Assembly: GCA_019054805.1 (NCBI GenBank)
Contig: JAHQIY010000002.1
Location: forward strand, 9,300,001 to 9,364,000
DNA: 64,000 nt
Direction: 5' to 3'
DNA from: Brachionus manjavacas
Taxonomy: Eukaryota; Rotifera; Eurotatoria; Ploima; Brachionidae
Part shown: positions 45,701-60,967 of the stretch, piece by piece
Numbering within the stretch: the first letter of the stretch is position 1
How the letters are laid out: every line of letters starts with the position of its first letter
Translations under genes and position numbers: made by a program
Notes under the pieces: model-generated
What the model was told of the DNA's origin: nothing
What the model saw: the letters and a program-made list of their open reading frames with translations, nothing else
Database searches by the model: none

Positions 45701-48700
45701 AAATAATTTACCTTTTCTCGTACAAGTTATGAAATTGTTTAACCATATCTTACTCAAAAGCCTGATTTTTTTAAACTCTTTAAGTTAATTAATTTATCTC
45801 AAGATTGAAATTAGACTTTTGAAAAATATTGTTAAACAATTTACCTTTTCCCGTACAAGTCATGAAATTGTTTAACCATATCCCGCTCAAAAGCCTGATT
45901 TTTTTAAACTCTTTAAGTTAATAAATTAATCTCAAGATTGAAATTAGACTTTTTGAAAAAAATATAGTAATTCAATTTCACTTCTCTCATGTATGTAATG
46001 AAATTGTTTAACCATATCCTACTCAGAAGCCGTTTTTTTTAAAACTCGTAAAGTAAATAAATTAAGCTCTATATTAAAATTAGACTTTTTCATTAAATTT
46101 AGCTGAACAATTTCTCTTATCTAATACAAGTTATGAAATTGTTTAACCATATCCTACTCAAAAGCCTGATTTTTTAAACTCTTTAAGTTAATAAATTAAT
46201 CTCAAGATTGAAATTAGAATTTTGAAAAAAATATAGTAATTCAATTTCACTTCTCTCATGTATGTAATGAAATTGTTTAAACATATCCTTCTCAAAAGCC
46301 TGTTTTTTTTAAACTCTTTAAGTTAATAAATTAATCTCAAGATTGAAATTAGACTTTTGAAAAAAATATTGTTAAACAATTTACCTTTTCTCGTACAAGT
46401 TATGAAATTGTTTTACCATATCATACTCAAAAGCCTGATTTTTTTAAACTCGTTAAGTTAATAAATAAATCTCAATATAGAAATTAGACTTTTGAAAAAA
46501 ATATTGTTAAATAATTTACCTTTTCTCGTACAAGTTATGAAATTGTTTAACCATATCTTACTCAAAAGCCTGATTTTTTTAAACTCTTTAAGTTAATTAA
46601 TTTATCTCAAGATTGAAATTAGACTTTTGAAAAAAATATTGTTAAACAATTTACCTTTTCTCGTACAAGTGATGAAATTGTTTTACCATATCCTCCTCAA
46701 AAGCCTGATTATTTTAAACTCGTTAAGTTAATAAATTAATCTCAAGATTGAAATTAGACTTTTGAAAAAAATATTGTTAAACAAATTACCTCTTCTCGTA
46801 CAAGTTATGAAATTGTTTAACCATATCCTACTCAAAAGCCTGATTTTTTAAACTCTTTAAGTTAAAAAATTAATCTCAAGATTGAAATTAGACTTTTGAA
46901 AAAAATATAGTAATTCAATTTCACTTCTCTCATGTATGTAATGAAATTGTTTAAACATATCCTTCTCAAAAGCCTGTTTTTTTTTAAACTCTTTAAGTTA
47001 ATAAATTAATCTCAAGATTGAAATTAGACTTTTGAAAAAAATATTGTTAAACAATTAACCTTTTCTCGTACAAGTTATGAAATTGTTTTACCATATCCTA
47101 CTCAAAAGCCTGATTTTTTAAACTCTTTAAGTTAATAAATTAATCTCAAGATTGAAATTAGACTTTTGAAAAAATATTGTTAAACAAATTACCTTTTCTC
47201 GTACAAGTTATGAAATTGTTTAACCATATCCTACTCAAAAGCCTGATTATTTAAACTCTTTAAGTTAATAAATTAATCTCAAGATTGAAATTAGAATTTT
47301 GAAAAAAATATAGTAATTCAATTTCACTTCTCTCGTACAAGTCATGAAATTGTTTAACCATTTCCTACTCAATAGCCTAATTTTTTTAAACTCGTTAAGG
47401 TAATAAATTAATCTCTATATTGAAATTAGAATTTTGAAAAAAATATAGTAATTCAATTTCACTTCTCTCGTACAAGTTATGAAATAGTTTAACCATTTCC
47501 TACTCAAAAGCCTAATTTTTTAAACTCTTTAAGTTAATAAATTAATCTCAAGATTGAAATTAGAATTTTGAAAAAAATATAGTAATTCAATTTCACTTCT
47601 CTCGTACAAGTTATGAAATTGTTTAACCATTTCCTACTCAAAAGCCTAATTTTTTTAAACTCTTTAAGTTAATAAATTAATCTCAAGATTGAAATTAGAA
47701 TTTTGAAAAAAATATAGTAATTCAATTTCACTTCTCTCGTACAAGTCATGAAAATGTTTAACCATTTCCTACTCAAAAGCCTAATTTTTTTAAACTCTTT
47801 AAGTTAATAAATTAATCTCAAGATTGAAATTAGACTTTTGAAAAAAATATTGTTAAACAATTAACCTTTTCTCGTACAAGTTATGAAATTGTTTTACCAT
47901 ATCCTACTCAAAAGCCTGATTTTTTTAAACTCTTTAAGTTAATAAATTAATCTCAAGATTGAAATTAGACTTTTGAAAAAAATATTGTTAAACAATTTAC
48001 CTTTTCTCGTACAAGTTATGAAATTGTTTAACCATATCTTACTCAAAAGCCTGATTTTTTTAAACTCTTTAAGTTAATTAATTTATCTCAAGATTGAAAT
48101 TAGACTTTTGAAAAAAATATTGTTAAACAATTTACCTTTTCTCGTACAAGTGATGAAATTGTTTTACCATATCCTCCTCAAAAGCCTGATTATTTTAAAC
48201 TCGTTAAGTTAATAAATTAATCTCAAGATTGAAATTAGACTTTTGAAAAAAATATTGTTAAACAAATTACCTCTTCTCGTACAAGTTATGAAATTGTTTA
48301 ACCATATCCTACTCAAAAGCCTGATTTTTTTAAACTCTTTAAGTTAAAAAAATTAATCTCAAGATTGAAATTAGACTTTTGAAAAAAATATAGTAATTCA
48401 ATTTCACTTCTCTCATGTATGTAATGAAATTGTTTAAACATATCCTTCTCAAAAGCCTGTTTTTTTAAACTCTTTAAGTTAATAAATTAATCTCAAGATT
48501 GAAATTAGACTTTTGAAAAAAATATTGTTAAACAATTAACCTTTTCTCGTACAAGTTATGAAATTGTTTTACCATATCCTACTCAAAAGCCTGATTTTTT
48601 TAAAGTCTTTAAGTTAATAAATTTATCTCAAGATTGAAATTAGACTTTTGAAAAAAATATTGTTAAACAATTTACCTTTTCTCGTACAAGTTATGAAATT

Positions 48701-51700
48701 GTTTAACCATATCCTACTCAAAAGCCTGATTTTTTTAAACTCTTTAAGTTAATAAATTAATCTCAAGATTGAAATTAGACTTTTGAAAAAATATTGTTAA
48801 ACAATTTACCTTTTCTCGTACAAGTTATGAAATTGTTTAACCATATCCTACTCAAAAGCCTGATTTTTTTAAACTCTTTAAGTTAATAAATTAATCTCAA
48901 GATTGAAATTAGAATTTTGAAAAAAATATAGTAATTCAATTTCACTTCTCTCGTACAAGTTATGAAATTGTTTAACCATATCCTACTCAAAAGCCTGATT
49001 TTTTTAAACTCTTCAAGTTAATAAATTTATCTCAAGATTGAAATTAGACTTTTGAAAAAAATATTGTTAAACAATTAACCTTTTCTCGTACAAGTAATGA
49101 AATTGTTTAACCATATCCTACTCAAAAGCCTGATTCTTTAAATTTTTTAAGTTAATAAATTTATCTCAAGATTGAAATTAGACTTTTGAAAAAAATATAG
49201 TAATTCAATTTCACTTCTCTCATGTATGTAATGAAATTGTTTAACCATATCCTACTCAAAAGCCTGATTTTTTTAAATTCTTTAAGTTAATAAATTAATC
49301 TCAAGATTGAAATTAGACTTTTGAAAAAAATATTGTTAAACAATTAACCTTTTCTCGTACAAGTAATGAAATTGTTTAAACATATCCTTCTCAAAAGCCT
49401 GTTTTTTTAAACTCTTTAAGTTAATAAATTAATCTCAAGATTGAAATTAGAATTTTGAAAAAAATATAGTAATTCAATTTCACTTCTCTCGTACAAGTCA
49501 TGAAATTGTTTAACCATTTCCTACTCAAAAGCCTAATTTTTTTAAACTCTTTAAGTTAATAAATTAATCTCAAGATTGAAATTAGACTTTTGAAAAAATA
49601 TAGTAATTCAATTTCACTTCTCTCGTACAAGTTATGAAATTGTTTAACCATTTCCTACTCAAAAGCCTAATTTTTTTAAACTCTTTAAGTTAATAAATTA
49701 ATCTCAAGATTGAAATTAGAATTTTGAAAAAAATATTGTTATACAATTAACCTTTTCTCGTACAAGTTATGAAATTGTTTAACCATATCCTACTCAAAAG
49801 CCTGATTTTTTTAAATTCTTTAAGTTAATAAATTAATCTCAAGATTGAAATTAGACTTTTGAAAAAAATATTGTTTTACAATTAACCTTTTCTCGTACAA
49901 GTTATGAAATTGTTTAACCATATCCTACTCAAAAAGCCTGATTTTTTTAAACTCTTTAAGTTAATAAATTAATCTCAAGATTGAAATTAGACTTTTGAAA
50001 AAATATTGTTAAACAATTAACCTTTTCTCGTACAAGTAATGAAATTGTTTAAACATATCCTTCTCAAAAGCCTGTTTTTTTAAACTCTTTAAGTTAATAA
50101 ATTAATCTCAAGATTGAAATTAGACTTTTGAAAAAATATTGTTAAACAATTAACCTTTTCTCGTACAAGTAATGAAATTGTTTAAACATATCCTTCTCAA
50201 AAGCCTGTTTTTTTTAAACTCTTTAAGTTAATAAATTAATCTCAAGATTGAAATTAGAATTTTGAAAAAAATATAGTAATTCAATTTCACTTCTCTCGTA
50301 CAAGTCATGAAATTGTTTAACCATTTCCTACTCAAAAGCCTAATTTTTTTAAACTCTTTAAGTTAATAAATTAATCTCAAGATTGAAATTAGACTTTTGA
50401 AAAAAATATAGTAATTCAATTTCACTTCTCTCGTACAAGTTATGAAATTGTTTAACCATTTCCTACTCAAAAGCCTAATTTTTTTAAACTCTTTAAGTTA
50501 ATAAATTAATCTCAAGATTGAAATTAGAATTTTGAAAAAAATATTGTTATACAATTAACCTTTTCTCGTACAAGTTATGAAATTGTTTAACCATATCCTA
50601 CTCAAAAGCCTGATTTTTTTAAATTCTTTAAGTTAATAAATTAATCTCAAGATTGAAATTAGACTTTTGAAAAAAATATTGTTTTACAATTAACCTTTTC
50701 TCGTACAAGTTATGAAATTGTTTAACCATATCCTACTCAAAAGCCTGATTTTTTTAAACTCTTTAAGTTAATAAATTAATCTCAAGATTGAAATTAGAAT
50801 TTTGAAAAAAATATAGTAATTCAATTTCACTTCTCTCATGTATGTAATGAAATTGTTTAACCATATCCTACTCAGAAGCCGTTTTTTTTAAAACTCGTAA
50901 AGTAAATAAATTAAGCTCAATATTAAAATTAGACTTTTTCATAAAATTTAGCTGAACAATTTCTCTTCTCTAATACAAGTTATGAAATTGTTTAACCATA
51001 TCCTACTCAAAAGCCTGATTTTTTTAAACTCTTTAAGTTAATAAATTAATCTCAAGATTGAAATTAGAATTTTGAAAAAAATATTGTTATACAATTAACC
51101 TTTTCTCGTACAAGTTATGAAATTGTTTAACCATATCCTACTCAAAAGCCTGATTTTTTTAAACTCTTTAAGTTAATAAATTAATCTCAAGATTGAAATT
51201 AGAATTTTGAAAAAAATATTGTTATACAATTTACCTTTTCTCGTACAAGTTATGAAATTGTTTAACCATATCCTACTCAAAAGCCTGATTTTTTTAAACT
51301 CTTTAAGTTAATAAATTAATCTCAAGATTGAAATTAGAATTTTGAAAAAATATAGTAATTCAATTTCACTTCTCTCATGTATGTAATGAAATTGTTTAAC
51401 CATATCCTACTCAGAAGCCGTTTTTTTTAAAACTCGTAAAGTAAATAAATTAAGCTCAATATTAAAATTAGACTTTTTCATAAAATTTAGCTGAACAATT
51501 TCTCTTCTCTAATACAAGTTATGAAATTGTTTAACCATATCCTACTCAAAAGCCTGATTTTTTTAAACTCTTTAAGTTATTAAATTAATCTCAAGATTGA
51601 AATTAGAATTTTGAAATAAATATAGTAATTCAATTTCACTTCTCTCATGTATGTAATGAAATTGTTTAACCATATCCTACTCAGAAGCCGTTTTTTTTAA

Positions 51701-54700
51701 AACTCGTAAAGTAAATAAATTAAGCTCAATATTAAAAATTAGACTTTTTCATAAAATTTAGCTGAACAATTTCTCTTCTCTAATACAAGTTATGAAATTG
51801 TTTAACCATATCCTACTCAAAAGCCTGTTTTTTTTAAACTCTTTAAGTTAATAAATTAATCTCAAGATTGAAATTAGACTTTTGAAAAAAATATTGTTAA
51901 ACAATTTACCTTTTCTCGTACAAGTTATGAAATTGTTTAACCATATCCTACTCAAAAGCCTGATTTTTTTAAACTCTTTAAGTTAATAAATTAATCTCAA
52001 GATTGAAATTAGACTTTTGAAAAAAATATTGTTAAACAATATACCTTTTCTCGTACAAGTAATGAAATTGTTTTACCATATCCTCCTCAAAAGCCTGATT
52101 CTTTAAATTTTTTAAGTTAATAAATTTATCTCAAGATTGAAATTAGACTTTTGAAAAAAATATTGTTATACAATTAACCTTTTCTCGTACAAGTTATGAA
52201 ATTGTTTAACCATATCCTACTCAAAAGCCTGATTTTTTTAAATTCTTTAAATTAATAAATTAATCTCAAGATTGAAATTAGACTTTTGAAAAAATATTGT
52301 TTTACAATTAACCTTTTCTCGTACAAGTTATGAAATTGTTTAACCATATCCTACTCAAAAGCCTGATTTTTTTAAACTCTTTAAGTTAATAAACTAATCT
52401 CAAGATTGAAATTAGAATTTTGAAAAATATAGTAATTCAATTTCACTTCTCTCATGTATGTAATGAAATTGTTTAACCATATCCTACTCAGAAGCCGTTT
52501 TTTTAAAACTCGTAAAGTAAATAAATTAAGCTCAATATTAAAATTAGACTTTTTCATAAAATTTAGCTGAACAATTTCTCTTCTCTAATACAAGTTATGA
52601 AATTGTTTAACCATATCCTACTCAAAAGCCTGATTTTTTTAAACTCTTTAAGTTATTAAATTAATCTCAAGATTGAAATTAGAATTTTGAAATAAATATA
52701 GTAATTCAATTTCACTTCTCTCATGTATGTAATGAAATTGTTTAAACATATCCTTCTCAAAAGCCTGTTTTTTTTAAACTCTTTAAGTTAATAAATTAAT
52801 CTCAAGATTGAAATTAGACTTTTGAAAAAAATATTGTTAAACAATTTACCTTTTCTCGTACAAGTTATGAAATTGTTTAACCATATCCTACTCAAAAACC
52901 TGATTTTTTTAAACTCTTTAAGTTAATAAATTAATCTCAAGATTGAAATTAGACTTTTGAAAAAAATATTGTTAAACAATTTACCTTTTCTCGTACAAGT
53001 AATGAAATTGTTTTACCATATCCTCCTCAAAAGCCTGATTATTTTAAACTCGTTAAGTTAAAAAAATAAATCTCAATATTGAAATTAGACTTTTGAAAAA
53101 AATTTATAGTAATTCAATTTTACTTCTCTCATGTATGTAATGAAATTGTTTAAACATTTCCTTCTCAAAACCCTGATTTTTTTAGACTCGTTTAGTAAAT
53201 TAATTAAGCTCAAGATTGAAATTAGACTTTTGAAAAAAATATAGTAATTCAATTTCACTTCTCTCATGTATGTAATGAAATTGTTTAACGATATCCTACT
53301 CAAAAGCCTGATTTTTTTAAACTCTTTAAGTTATTAAATTAATCTCAAGATTGAAATTAGAATTTTGAAATAAATATAGTAATTCAATTTCACTTCTCTC
53401 ATGTATGTAATGAAATTGTTTAACCATATCCTACTCAGAAGCCGTTTTTTTTAAAACTCGTAAAGTAAATAAATTAAGCTCAATATTAAAATTAGACTTT
53501 TTCATAAAATTTAGCTGAACAATTTCTCTTCTCTAATACAAGTTATGAAATTGTTTAACCATATCCTACTCAAAAGCCTGTTTTTTTTAAACTCTTTAAG
53601 TTAATAAATTAATCTCAAGATTGAAATTAGACTTTTGAAAAAAATATTGTTAAACAATTTACCTTTTCTCGTACAAGTTATGAAATTGTTTTACCATATC
53701 CTACTCAAAAGCCTGATTTTTTAAACTCGTTAAGTTAATAAATAAATCTCAATATAGAAATTAGACTTTTGAAAAAAATATTGTTAATTAATTTACCTTT
53801 TCTCGTACAAGTTATGAAATTGTTTAACCATATCTTACTCAAAAGCCTGATTTTTTTAAACTCTTTAAGTTAATTAATTTATCTCAAGATTGAAATTAGA
53901 CTTTTGAAAAAAATATTGTTAAACAATTTACCTTTTCCCGTACAAGTCATGAAATTGTTTAACCATATCCCGCTCAAAAGCCTGATTTTTTTAAACTCTT
54001 TAAGTTAATAAATTAATCTCAAGATTGAAATTAGACTTTTGAAAAAAATATAGTAATTCAATTTCACTTCTCTCATGTATGTAATGAAATTGTTTAACCA
54101 TATCCTACTCAGAAGCCGTTTTTTAAAACTCGTAAAGTAAATAAATTAAGCTCTATATTAAAATTAGACTTTTTCATTAAATTTAGCTGAACAATTTCTC
54201 TTCTCTAATACAAGTTATGAAATTGTTTAACCATATCCTACTCAAAAGCCTGATTTTTTAAACTCTTTAAGTTAATAAATTAATCTCAAGATTGAAATTA
54301 GAATTTTGAAAAAAATATAGTAATTCAATTTCACTTCTCTCATGTATGTAATGAAATTGTTTAAACATATCCTTCTCAAAAGCCTGTTTTTTTTAAACTC
54401 TTTAAGTTAATAAATTAATCTCAAGATTGAAATTAGACTTTTGAAAAAAATATTGTTAAACAATTTACCTTTTCTCGTACAAGTTATGAAATTGTTTTAC
54501 CATATCCTACTCAAAAGCCTGATTTTTTTAAACTCTTTAAGTTAATAAATTAATCTCAAGATTGAAATTAGACTTTTGAAAAAAATATTGTTAAACAATT
54601 TACCTTTTCTCGTACAAGTTATGAAATTGTTTTACCATATCCTACTCAAAAGCCTGATTTTTTTAAACTCGTTAAGTTAATAAATAAATCTCAATATAGA

Positions 54701-57700
54701 AATTAGACTTTTGAAAAAAATATTGTTAAACAATTTACCTTTTCTCGTACAAGTAATGAAATTGTTTTACCATATCCTCCTCAAAAGCCTGATTATTTTA
54801 AACTCGTTAAGTTAAAAAAATAAATCTCAATATTGAAATTAGACTTTTGAAAAAAATTTATAGTAATTCAATTTTACTTCTCTCATGTATGTAATGAAAT
54901 TGTTTAAACATTTCCTTCTCAAAACCCTGATTTTTTTAGACTCGTTTAGTAAATTAATTAAGCTCAAGATTGAAATTAGACTTTTGAAAAAAATATAGTA
55001 ATTCAATTTCACTTCTCTCATGTATGTAATGAAATTGTTTAACGATATCCTACTCAAAAGCCTGATTTTTTTAAACTCTTTAAGTTATTAAATTAATCTC
55101 AAGATTGAAATTAGAATTTTGAAATAAATATAGTAATTCAATTTCACTTCTCTCATGTATGTAATGAAATTGTTTAACCATATCCTACTCAGAAGCCGTT
55201 TTTTAAAACTCGTAAAGTAAATAAATTAAGCTCAATATTAAAATTAGACTTTTTCATAAAATTTAGCTGAACAATTTCTCTTCTCTAATACAAGTTATGA
55301 AATTGTTTAACCATATCCTACTCAAAAAGCCTGTTTTTTTAAACTCTTTAAGTTAATAAATTAATCTCAAGATTTAAATTAGACTTTTGAAAAAAATATT
55401 GTTAAACAATTTACCTTTTTCTCGTACAAGTTATGAAATTGTTTTACCATATCCTACTCAAAAGCCTGATTTTTTTAAACTCGTTAAGTTAATAAATAAA
55501 TCTCAATATAGAAATTAGACTTTTGAAAAAAATATTGTTAATTAATTTACCTTTTCTCGTACAAGTTATGAAATTGTTTAACCATATCTTACTCAAAAGC
55601 CTGATTTTTTTAAACTCTTTAAGTTAATTAATTTATCTCAAGATTGAAATTAGACTTTTGAAAAAATATTGTTAAACAATTTACCTTTTCCCGTACAAGT
55701 CATGAAATTGTTTAACCATATCCCGCTCAAAAGCCTGATTTTTTTAAACTCTTTAAGTTAATAAATTAATCTCAAGATTGAAATTAGACTTTTGAAAAAA
55801 ATATAGTAATTCAATTTCACTTCTCTCATGTATGTAATGAAATTGTTTAACCATATCCTACTCAGAAGCCGTTTTTTTTAAAACTCGTAAAGTAAATAAA
55901 TTAAGCTCTATATTAAAATTAGACTTTTTCATTAAATTTAGCTGAACAATTTCTCTTCTCTAATACAAGTTATGAAATTGTTTAACCATATCCTACTCAA
56001 AAGCCTGATTTTTTTAAACTCTTTAAGTTAATAAATTAATCTCAAGATTGAAATTAGAATTTTGAAAAAAATATAGTAATTCAATTTCACTTCTCTCATG
56101 TATGTAATGAAATTGTTTAAACATATCCTTCTCAAAAGCCTGTTTTTTTAAACTCTTTAAGTTAATAAATTAATCTCAAGATTTAAATTAGACTTTTGAA
56201 AAAAATATTGTTAAACAATTTACCTTTTCTCGTACAAGTTATGAAATTGTTTTACCATATCCTACTCAAAAAGCCTGATTTTTTTAAACTCTTTAAGTTA
56301 ATAAATTAATCTCAAGATTGAAATTAGACTTTTGAAAAAAATATTGTTAAACAATTTACCTTTTCTCGTACAAGTTATGAAATTGTTTTACCATATCCTA
56401 CTCAAAAGCCTGATTTTTTTAAACTCGTTAAGTTAATAAATAAATCTCAATATAGAAATTAGACTTTTGAAAAAAATATTGTTAAATAATTTACCTTTTC
56501 TCGTACAAGTTATGAAATTGTTTAACCATATCTTACTCAAAAGCCTGATTTTTTTAAACTCTTTAAGTTAATAAATTAATCTCAAGATTGAAATTAGACT
56601 TTTGAAAAAAATATTGTTAAACAAATTACCTTTTCTCGTACAAGTTATGAAATTGTTTAACCATATCCTACTCAAAAGCCTGATTTTTTTAAACTCTTTA
56701 AGTTAATAAATTAATCTCAAGATTGAAATTAGAATTTTGAAAAAAATATAGTAATTCAATTTCACTTCTCTCGTACAAGTCATGAAATTGTTTAACCATA
56801 TCCTAATCTGAAGCCGTTTTTTTTAAAACTCGTAAAGTAAATAAATTAAGCTCTATATTAAAATTAGACTTTTTCATTAAATTTAGCTGAACAATTTCTC
56901 TTCTCTAATACAAGTTATGAAATTGTTTAACCATATCCTACTCAAAAGCCTGATTTTTTTAAACTCTTTAAGTTAATAAATTAATCTCAAGATTGAAATT
57001 AGAATTTTGAAAAAAATATAGTAATTCAATTTCACTTCTCTCATGTATGTAATGAAATTGTTTAAACATATCCTTCTCAAAAGCCTGTTTTTTTTAAACT
57101 CTTTAAGTTAATAAATTAATCTCAAGATTGAAATTAGACTTTTGAAAAAAATATTGTTAAACAATTTACCTTTTCTCGTACAAGTTATGAAATTGTTTTA
57201 CCATATCCTACTCAAAAGCCTGATTTTTTTAAACTCTTTAAGTTAATAAATTTATCTCAAGATTGAAATTAGACTTTTGAAAAAAATATTGTTAAACAAT
57301 TTACCTTTTCTCGTACAAGTGATGAAATTGTTTTACCATATCCTCCTCAAAAGCCTGATTATTTTAAACTCGTTAAGTTAATAAATTAATCTCAAGATTG
57401 AAATTAGACTTTTGAAAAAAATATTGTTAAACAAATTACCTCTTCTCGTACAAGTTATGAAATTGTTTAACCATATCCTACTCAAAAGCCTGATTTTTTT
57501 AAACTCTTTAAGTTAAAAAATTAATCTCAAGATTGAAATTAGACTTTTGAAAAAAATATAGTAATTCAATTTCACTTCTCTCATGTATGTAATGAAATTG
57601 TTTAAACATATCCTTCTCAAAAGCCTGTTTTTTTAAACTCTTTAAGTTAATAAATTAATCTCAAGATTGAAATTAGACTTTTGAAAAAAATATTGTTAAA

Positions 57701-59785
57701 CAATTAACCTTTTCTCGTACAAGTTATGAAATTGTTTTACCATATCCTACTCAAAAGCCTGATTTTTTTAAACTCTTTAAGTTAATAAATTAATCTCAAG
57801 ATTGAAATTAGACTTTTGAAAAAAATATTGTTAAACAAATTACCTTTTCTCGTACAAGTTATGAAATTGTTTAACCATATCCTACTCAAAAGCCTGATTT
57901 TTTTAAACTCTTTAAGGTAATAAATTAATCTCTATATTGAAATTAGAATTTTGAAAAAAATATAGTAATTCAATTTCACTTCTCTCGTACAAGTTATGAA
58001 ATTGTTTAACCATTTCCTACTCAAAAGCCTAATTTTTTTAAACTCTTTAAGTTAATAAATTAATCTCAAGATTGAAATTAGAATTTTGAAAAAAATATAG
58101 TAATTCAATTTCACTTCTCTCGTACAAGTTATGAAATTGTTTAACCATTTCCTACTCAAAAGCCTAATTTTTTTAAACTCTTTAAGTTAATAAATTAATC
58201 TCAAGATTGAAATTAGAATTTTGAAAAAAATATAGTAATTCAATTTCACTTCTCTCGTACAAGTCATGAAAATGTTTAACCATTTCCTACTCAAAAGCCT
58301 AATTTTTTAAACTCTTTAAGTTAATAAATTAATCTCAAGATTGAAATTAGACTTTTGAAAAAAATATTGTTAAACAATTTACCTTTTCTCGTACAAGTTA
58401 TGAAATTGTTTTACCATATCCTACTCAAAAGCCTGATTTTTTTAAACTCTTTAAGTTAATAAATTAATCTCAAGATTGAAATTAGACTTTTGAAAAAAAT
58501 ATTGTTAAACAATTTACCTTTTCTCGTACAAGTTATGAAATTGTTTAACCATATCTTACTCAAAAGCCTGATTTTTTTAAACTCTTTAAGTTAATTAATT
58601 TATCTCAAGATTGAAATTAGACTTTTGAAAAAAATATTGTTAAACAATTTACCTTTTCTCGTACAAGTGATGAAATTGTTTTACCATATCCTCCTCAAAA
58701 GCCTGATTATTTTAAACTCGTTAAGTTAATAAATTAATCTCAAGATTGAAATTAGACTTTTGAAAAAAATATTGTTAAACAAATTACCTCTTCTCGTACA
58801 AGTTATGAAATTGTTTAACCATATCCTACTCAAAAGCCTGATTTTTTTAAACTCTTTAAGTTAAAAAATTAATCTCAAGATTGAAATTAGACTTTTGAAA
58901 AAAATATAGTAATTCAAATTCACTTCTCTCATGTATGTAATGAAATTGTTTAAACATATCCTTCTCAAAAGCCTGTTTTTTTTAAACTCTTTAAGTTAAT
59001 AAATTAATCTCAAGATTGAAATTAGACTTTTGAAAAAAATATTGTTAAACAATTAACCTTTTCTCGTACAAGTTATGAAATTGTTTTACCATATCCTACT
59101 CAAAAGCCTGATTTTTTTAAAGTCTTTAAGTTAATAAATTTATCTCAAGATTGAAATTAGACTTTTGAAAAAAATATTGTTAAACAATTTACCTTTTCTC
59201 GTACAAGTTATGAAATTGTTTAACCATATCCTACTCAAAAGCCTGATTTTTTTAAACTCTTTAAGTTAATAAATTAATCTCAAGATTGAAATTAGACTTT
59301 TGAAAAAAATATTGTTAAACAATTTACCTTTTCTCGTACAAGTTATGAAATTGTTTAACCATATCCTACTCAAAAGCCTGATTTTTTTAAACTCTTTAAG
59401 TTAATAAATTAATCTCAAGATTGAAATTAGAATTTTGAAAAAAATATAGTAATTCAATTTCACTTCTCTCGTACAAGTTATGAAATTGTTTAACCATATC
59501 CTACTCAAAAGCCTGATTTTTTTAAACTCTTTAAGTTATTAAATTAATCTCAAGATTGAAATTAGAATTTTGAAATAAATATAGTAATTCAATTTCACTT
59601 CTCTCGTACAAGTCATGAAAATGTTTAACCATTTCCTACTCAAAAGCCTAATTTTTTTAAACTCGTTAAGGTAATAAATTAATCTCAAGATTGAAATTAG
59701 ACTTTTGAAAAAAATATTGTTAAACAAATTACCTTTTCTCGTACAAGTTATGAAATTGTTTTACCATATCCTACTCAAAAGCCTG
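42781..59785 (-). repeat. 135-bp satellite, inverted array, ~17 kb
   Basis: About 126 tandem monomers, mostly subfamily A, in reverse complement of 1-3321. The first monomer next to the ORF1 flank is B-like (TTTTTATAAATGCGTTTCGT and TTGAGCTCAAG). A third monomer type with CAGAAGCCGTTTTTTTT and GCTGAACAATTTCTCTTCTC recurs irregularly (43461, 44401, 45349, 46021, 50871, 51411, 52491, 53438, 54111, 55191, 55860, 56810). No genes are seen; the short frames at 44954, 53085 and 54839 mark copies of the same higher-order block. Confidence 0.95.
53041..56540 (-). repeat. Higher-order satellite repeat, ~1.75 kb (13-monomer) unit
   Basis: Rare monomer variants occur in the same order twice: CTCAAAACCCTGATTTTTTT at ~53166 and ~54918, GTTAATTAATTTACC at ~53784 and ~55538, and CCATATCCCGCTCAAAAGCC at ~53962 and ~55714. 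The offset is ~1752-1754 bp, about 13 x 135. A related but rearranged version lies at ~44940-46720. Confidence 0.8.
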
Positions 59786-60967
59786 TAAGGCGAGTTAATT
59801 GCGTACACAACTGTCAAACATTCTCTTTCAGAGCTGCTGTAATGAATTTCGGCACCTTTGAGTAGTAGTGACGCGTAAGCGCATACATACTCCTTTCCAT
59901 TTTCATCAATTTGTGCTAGAATAGCGCCCATCGCATAACCTGAGGCGTCGCAATGAAGTATAGATTTTCGATTCCAATCAGGTTGTCCAAGGACAGGTTC
60001 TGACGTCACGATCAATTTTAGATTTTCAAACGATTCATGTTGAGGCTTTCCCCATTCTAATTTAATATCTTTTTTTACTAAGCCGTACAATGGTTTTGCA
60101 ATTTTTGCAAAATCTTTTACGAAAATCCTACAATAACCACATAAACCTAGAAAACATTGAACCTGCCTTACGTTTTGGGAAGGTTTCCTTTTATTGATAG
60201 TCTCAAGTTTAGCTGGATCCATTTCTATTATCGATCCAGATACTAAATGACCAAGAACTTTTACTTTTTTGGCGAACCAAATGCATTTGTTTGGTTTAAT
60301 CTTAAGTTCTGCTTTTCTAAGAATGTTTCCTACTTCTATCAGATGCTCTAGGTGTTCTTTTATTGCTTTCGAGTGAATAATGATATTGTCAAGGTATACC
60401 TCTACAAACATTTTATTGTCAAATAGCCTGTGCATCATTCTGCTGAATTGAGCTGGGGCATTTTTTAATCCAAAAGGTAACCTTTTAAATTGGTAATGTC
60501 CGTCTGGAGTGGAGAATGCTGTTTTATCCTTCGAATTTGGGTGCATCTCTACTTGCCAGTAGCCAGACGTCAAGTCAAGTGTAGAAGTATATTGAGCCAC
60601 TTAAACGTCTGAGAATGTCGTCAATTCTTGGAAGAGGCCAATTTTCATTTACCGTCTTCTGGTTTAACTTTCTGTAATCGACACAAAACCTTTTCGAGCC
60701 GTCTTTTTTGGGCATCAAAACAACTGGTGCCGACCATGGTGAGCTTGATTCTTCAATGATATCGTTTTCGAGCATGGACTGAACTTCTTTCCTAATATAG
60801 TCTCTTTCCATAACAGACTTTCTGTATGGTCTGATATAGATTGGGGTGTATTCTGTTAGCTTAATGATATGCTTGTCGACATTAGATTTTTTAAGATCTC
60901 TTACTTCTGCTGCGAATCTATCTTTTATAGCATCAATAGCTTGCCTGAATAGGTTGAGGTCTTAGTC
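59786..60967 (-). pseudogene. Ty3/gypsy pol fragment: reverse transcriptase and partial RNase H
   Basis: Copies retrotransposon RNA into DNA in intact relatives. The minus-strand reading starts near 60960 (DLNLFRQAIDAIKDRFAAEV). Finger motifs follow, RFCVDYRKLNQKT and PLPRIDDIL, then a frameshift at ~60595, then LDLTSGYWQVEM (first catalytic Asp) and LPFGLKNAPAQFSRMM. The catalytic box reads YLDNIII instead of YLDD: the second Asp codon is AAT (plus-strand ATT at 60385-60387). The connection region follows, then RNase H up to HCDASGYAMGAILAQ and SSSERECLTVVYAI, where satellite cuts it off at 59785/59786. Protease, most of RNase H, integrase and LTRs are missing. Both ends are abrupt joins: satellite on one side, 87-bp minisatellite on the other. 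Confidence 0.92.

Noticed and set aside
44954..55057. Identical minus-strand frames at 44954, 53085 and 54839 as a conserved small protein
   Set aside because: They coincide with copies of one higher-order satellite block. Identity reflects recent duplication, not selection.
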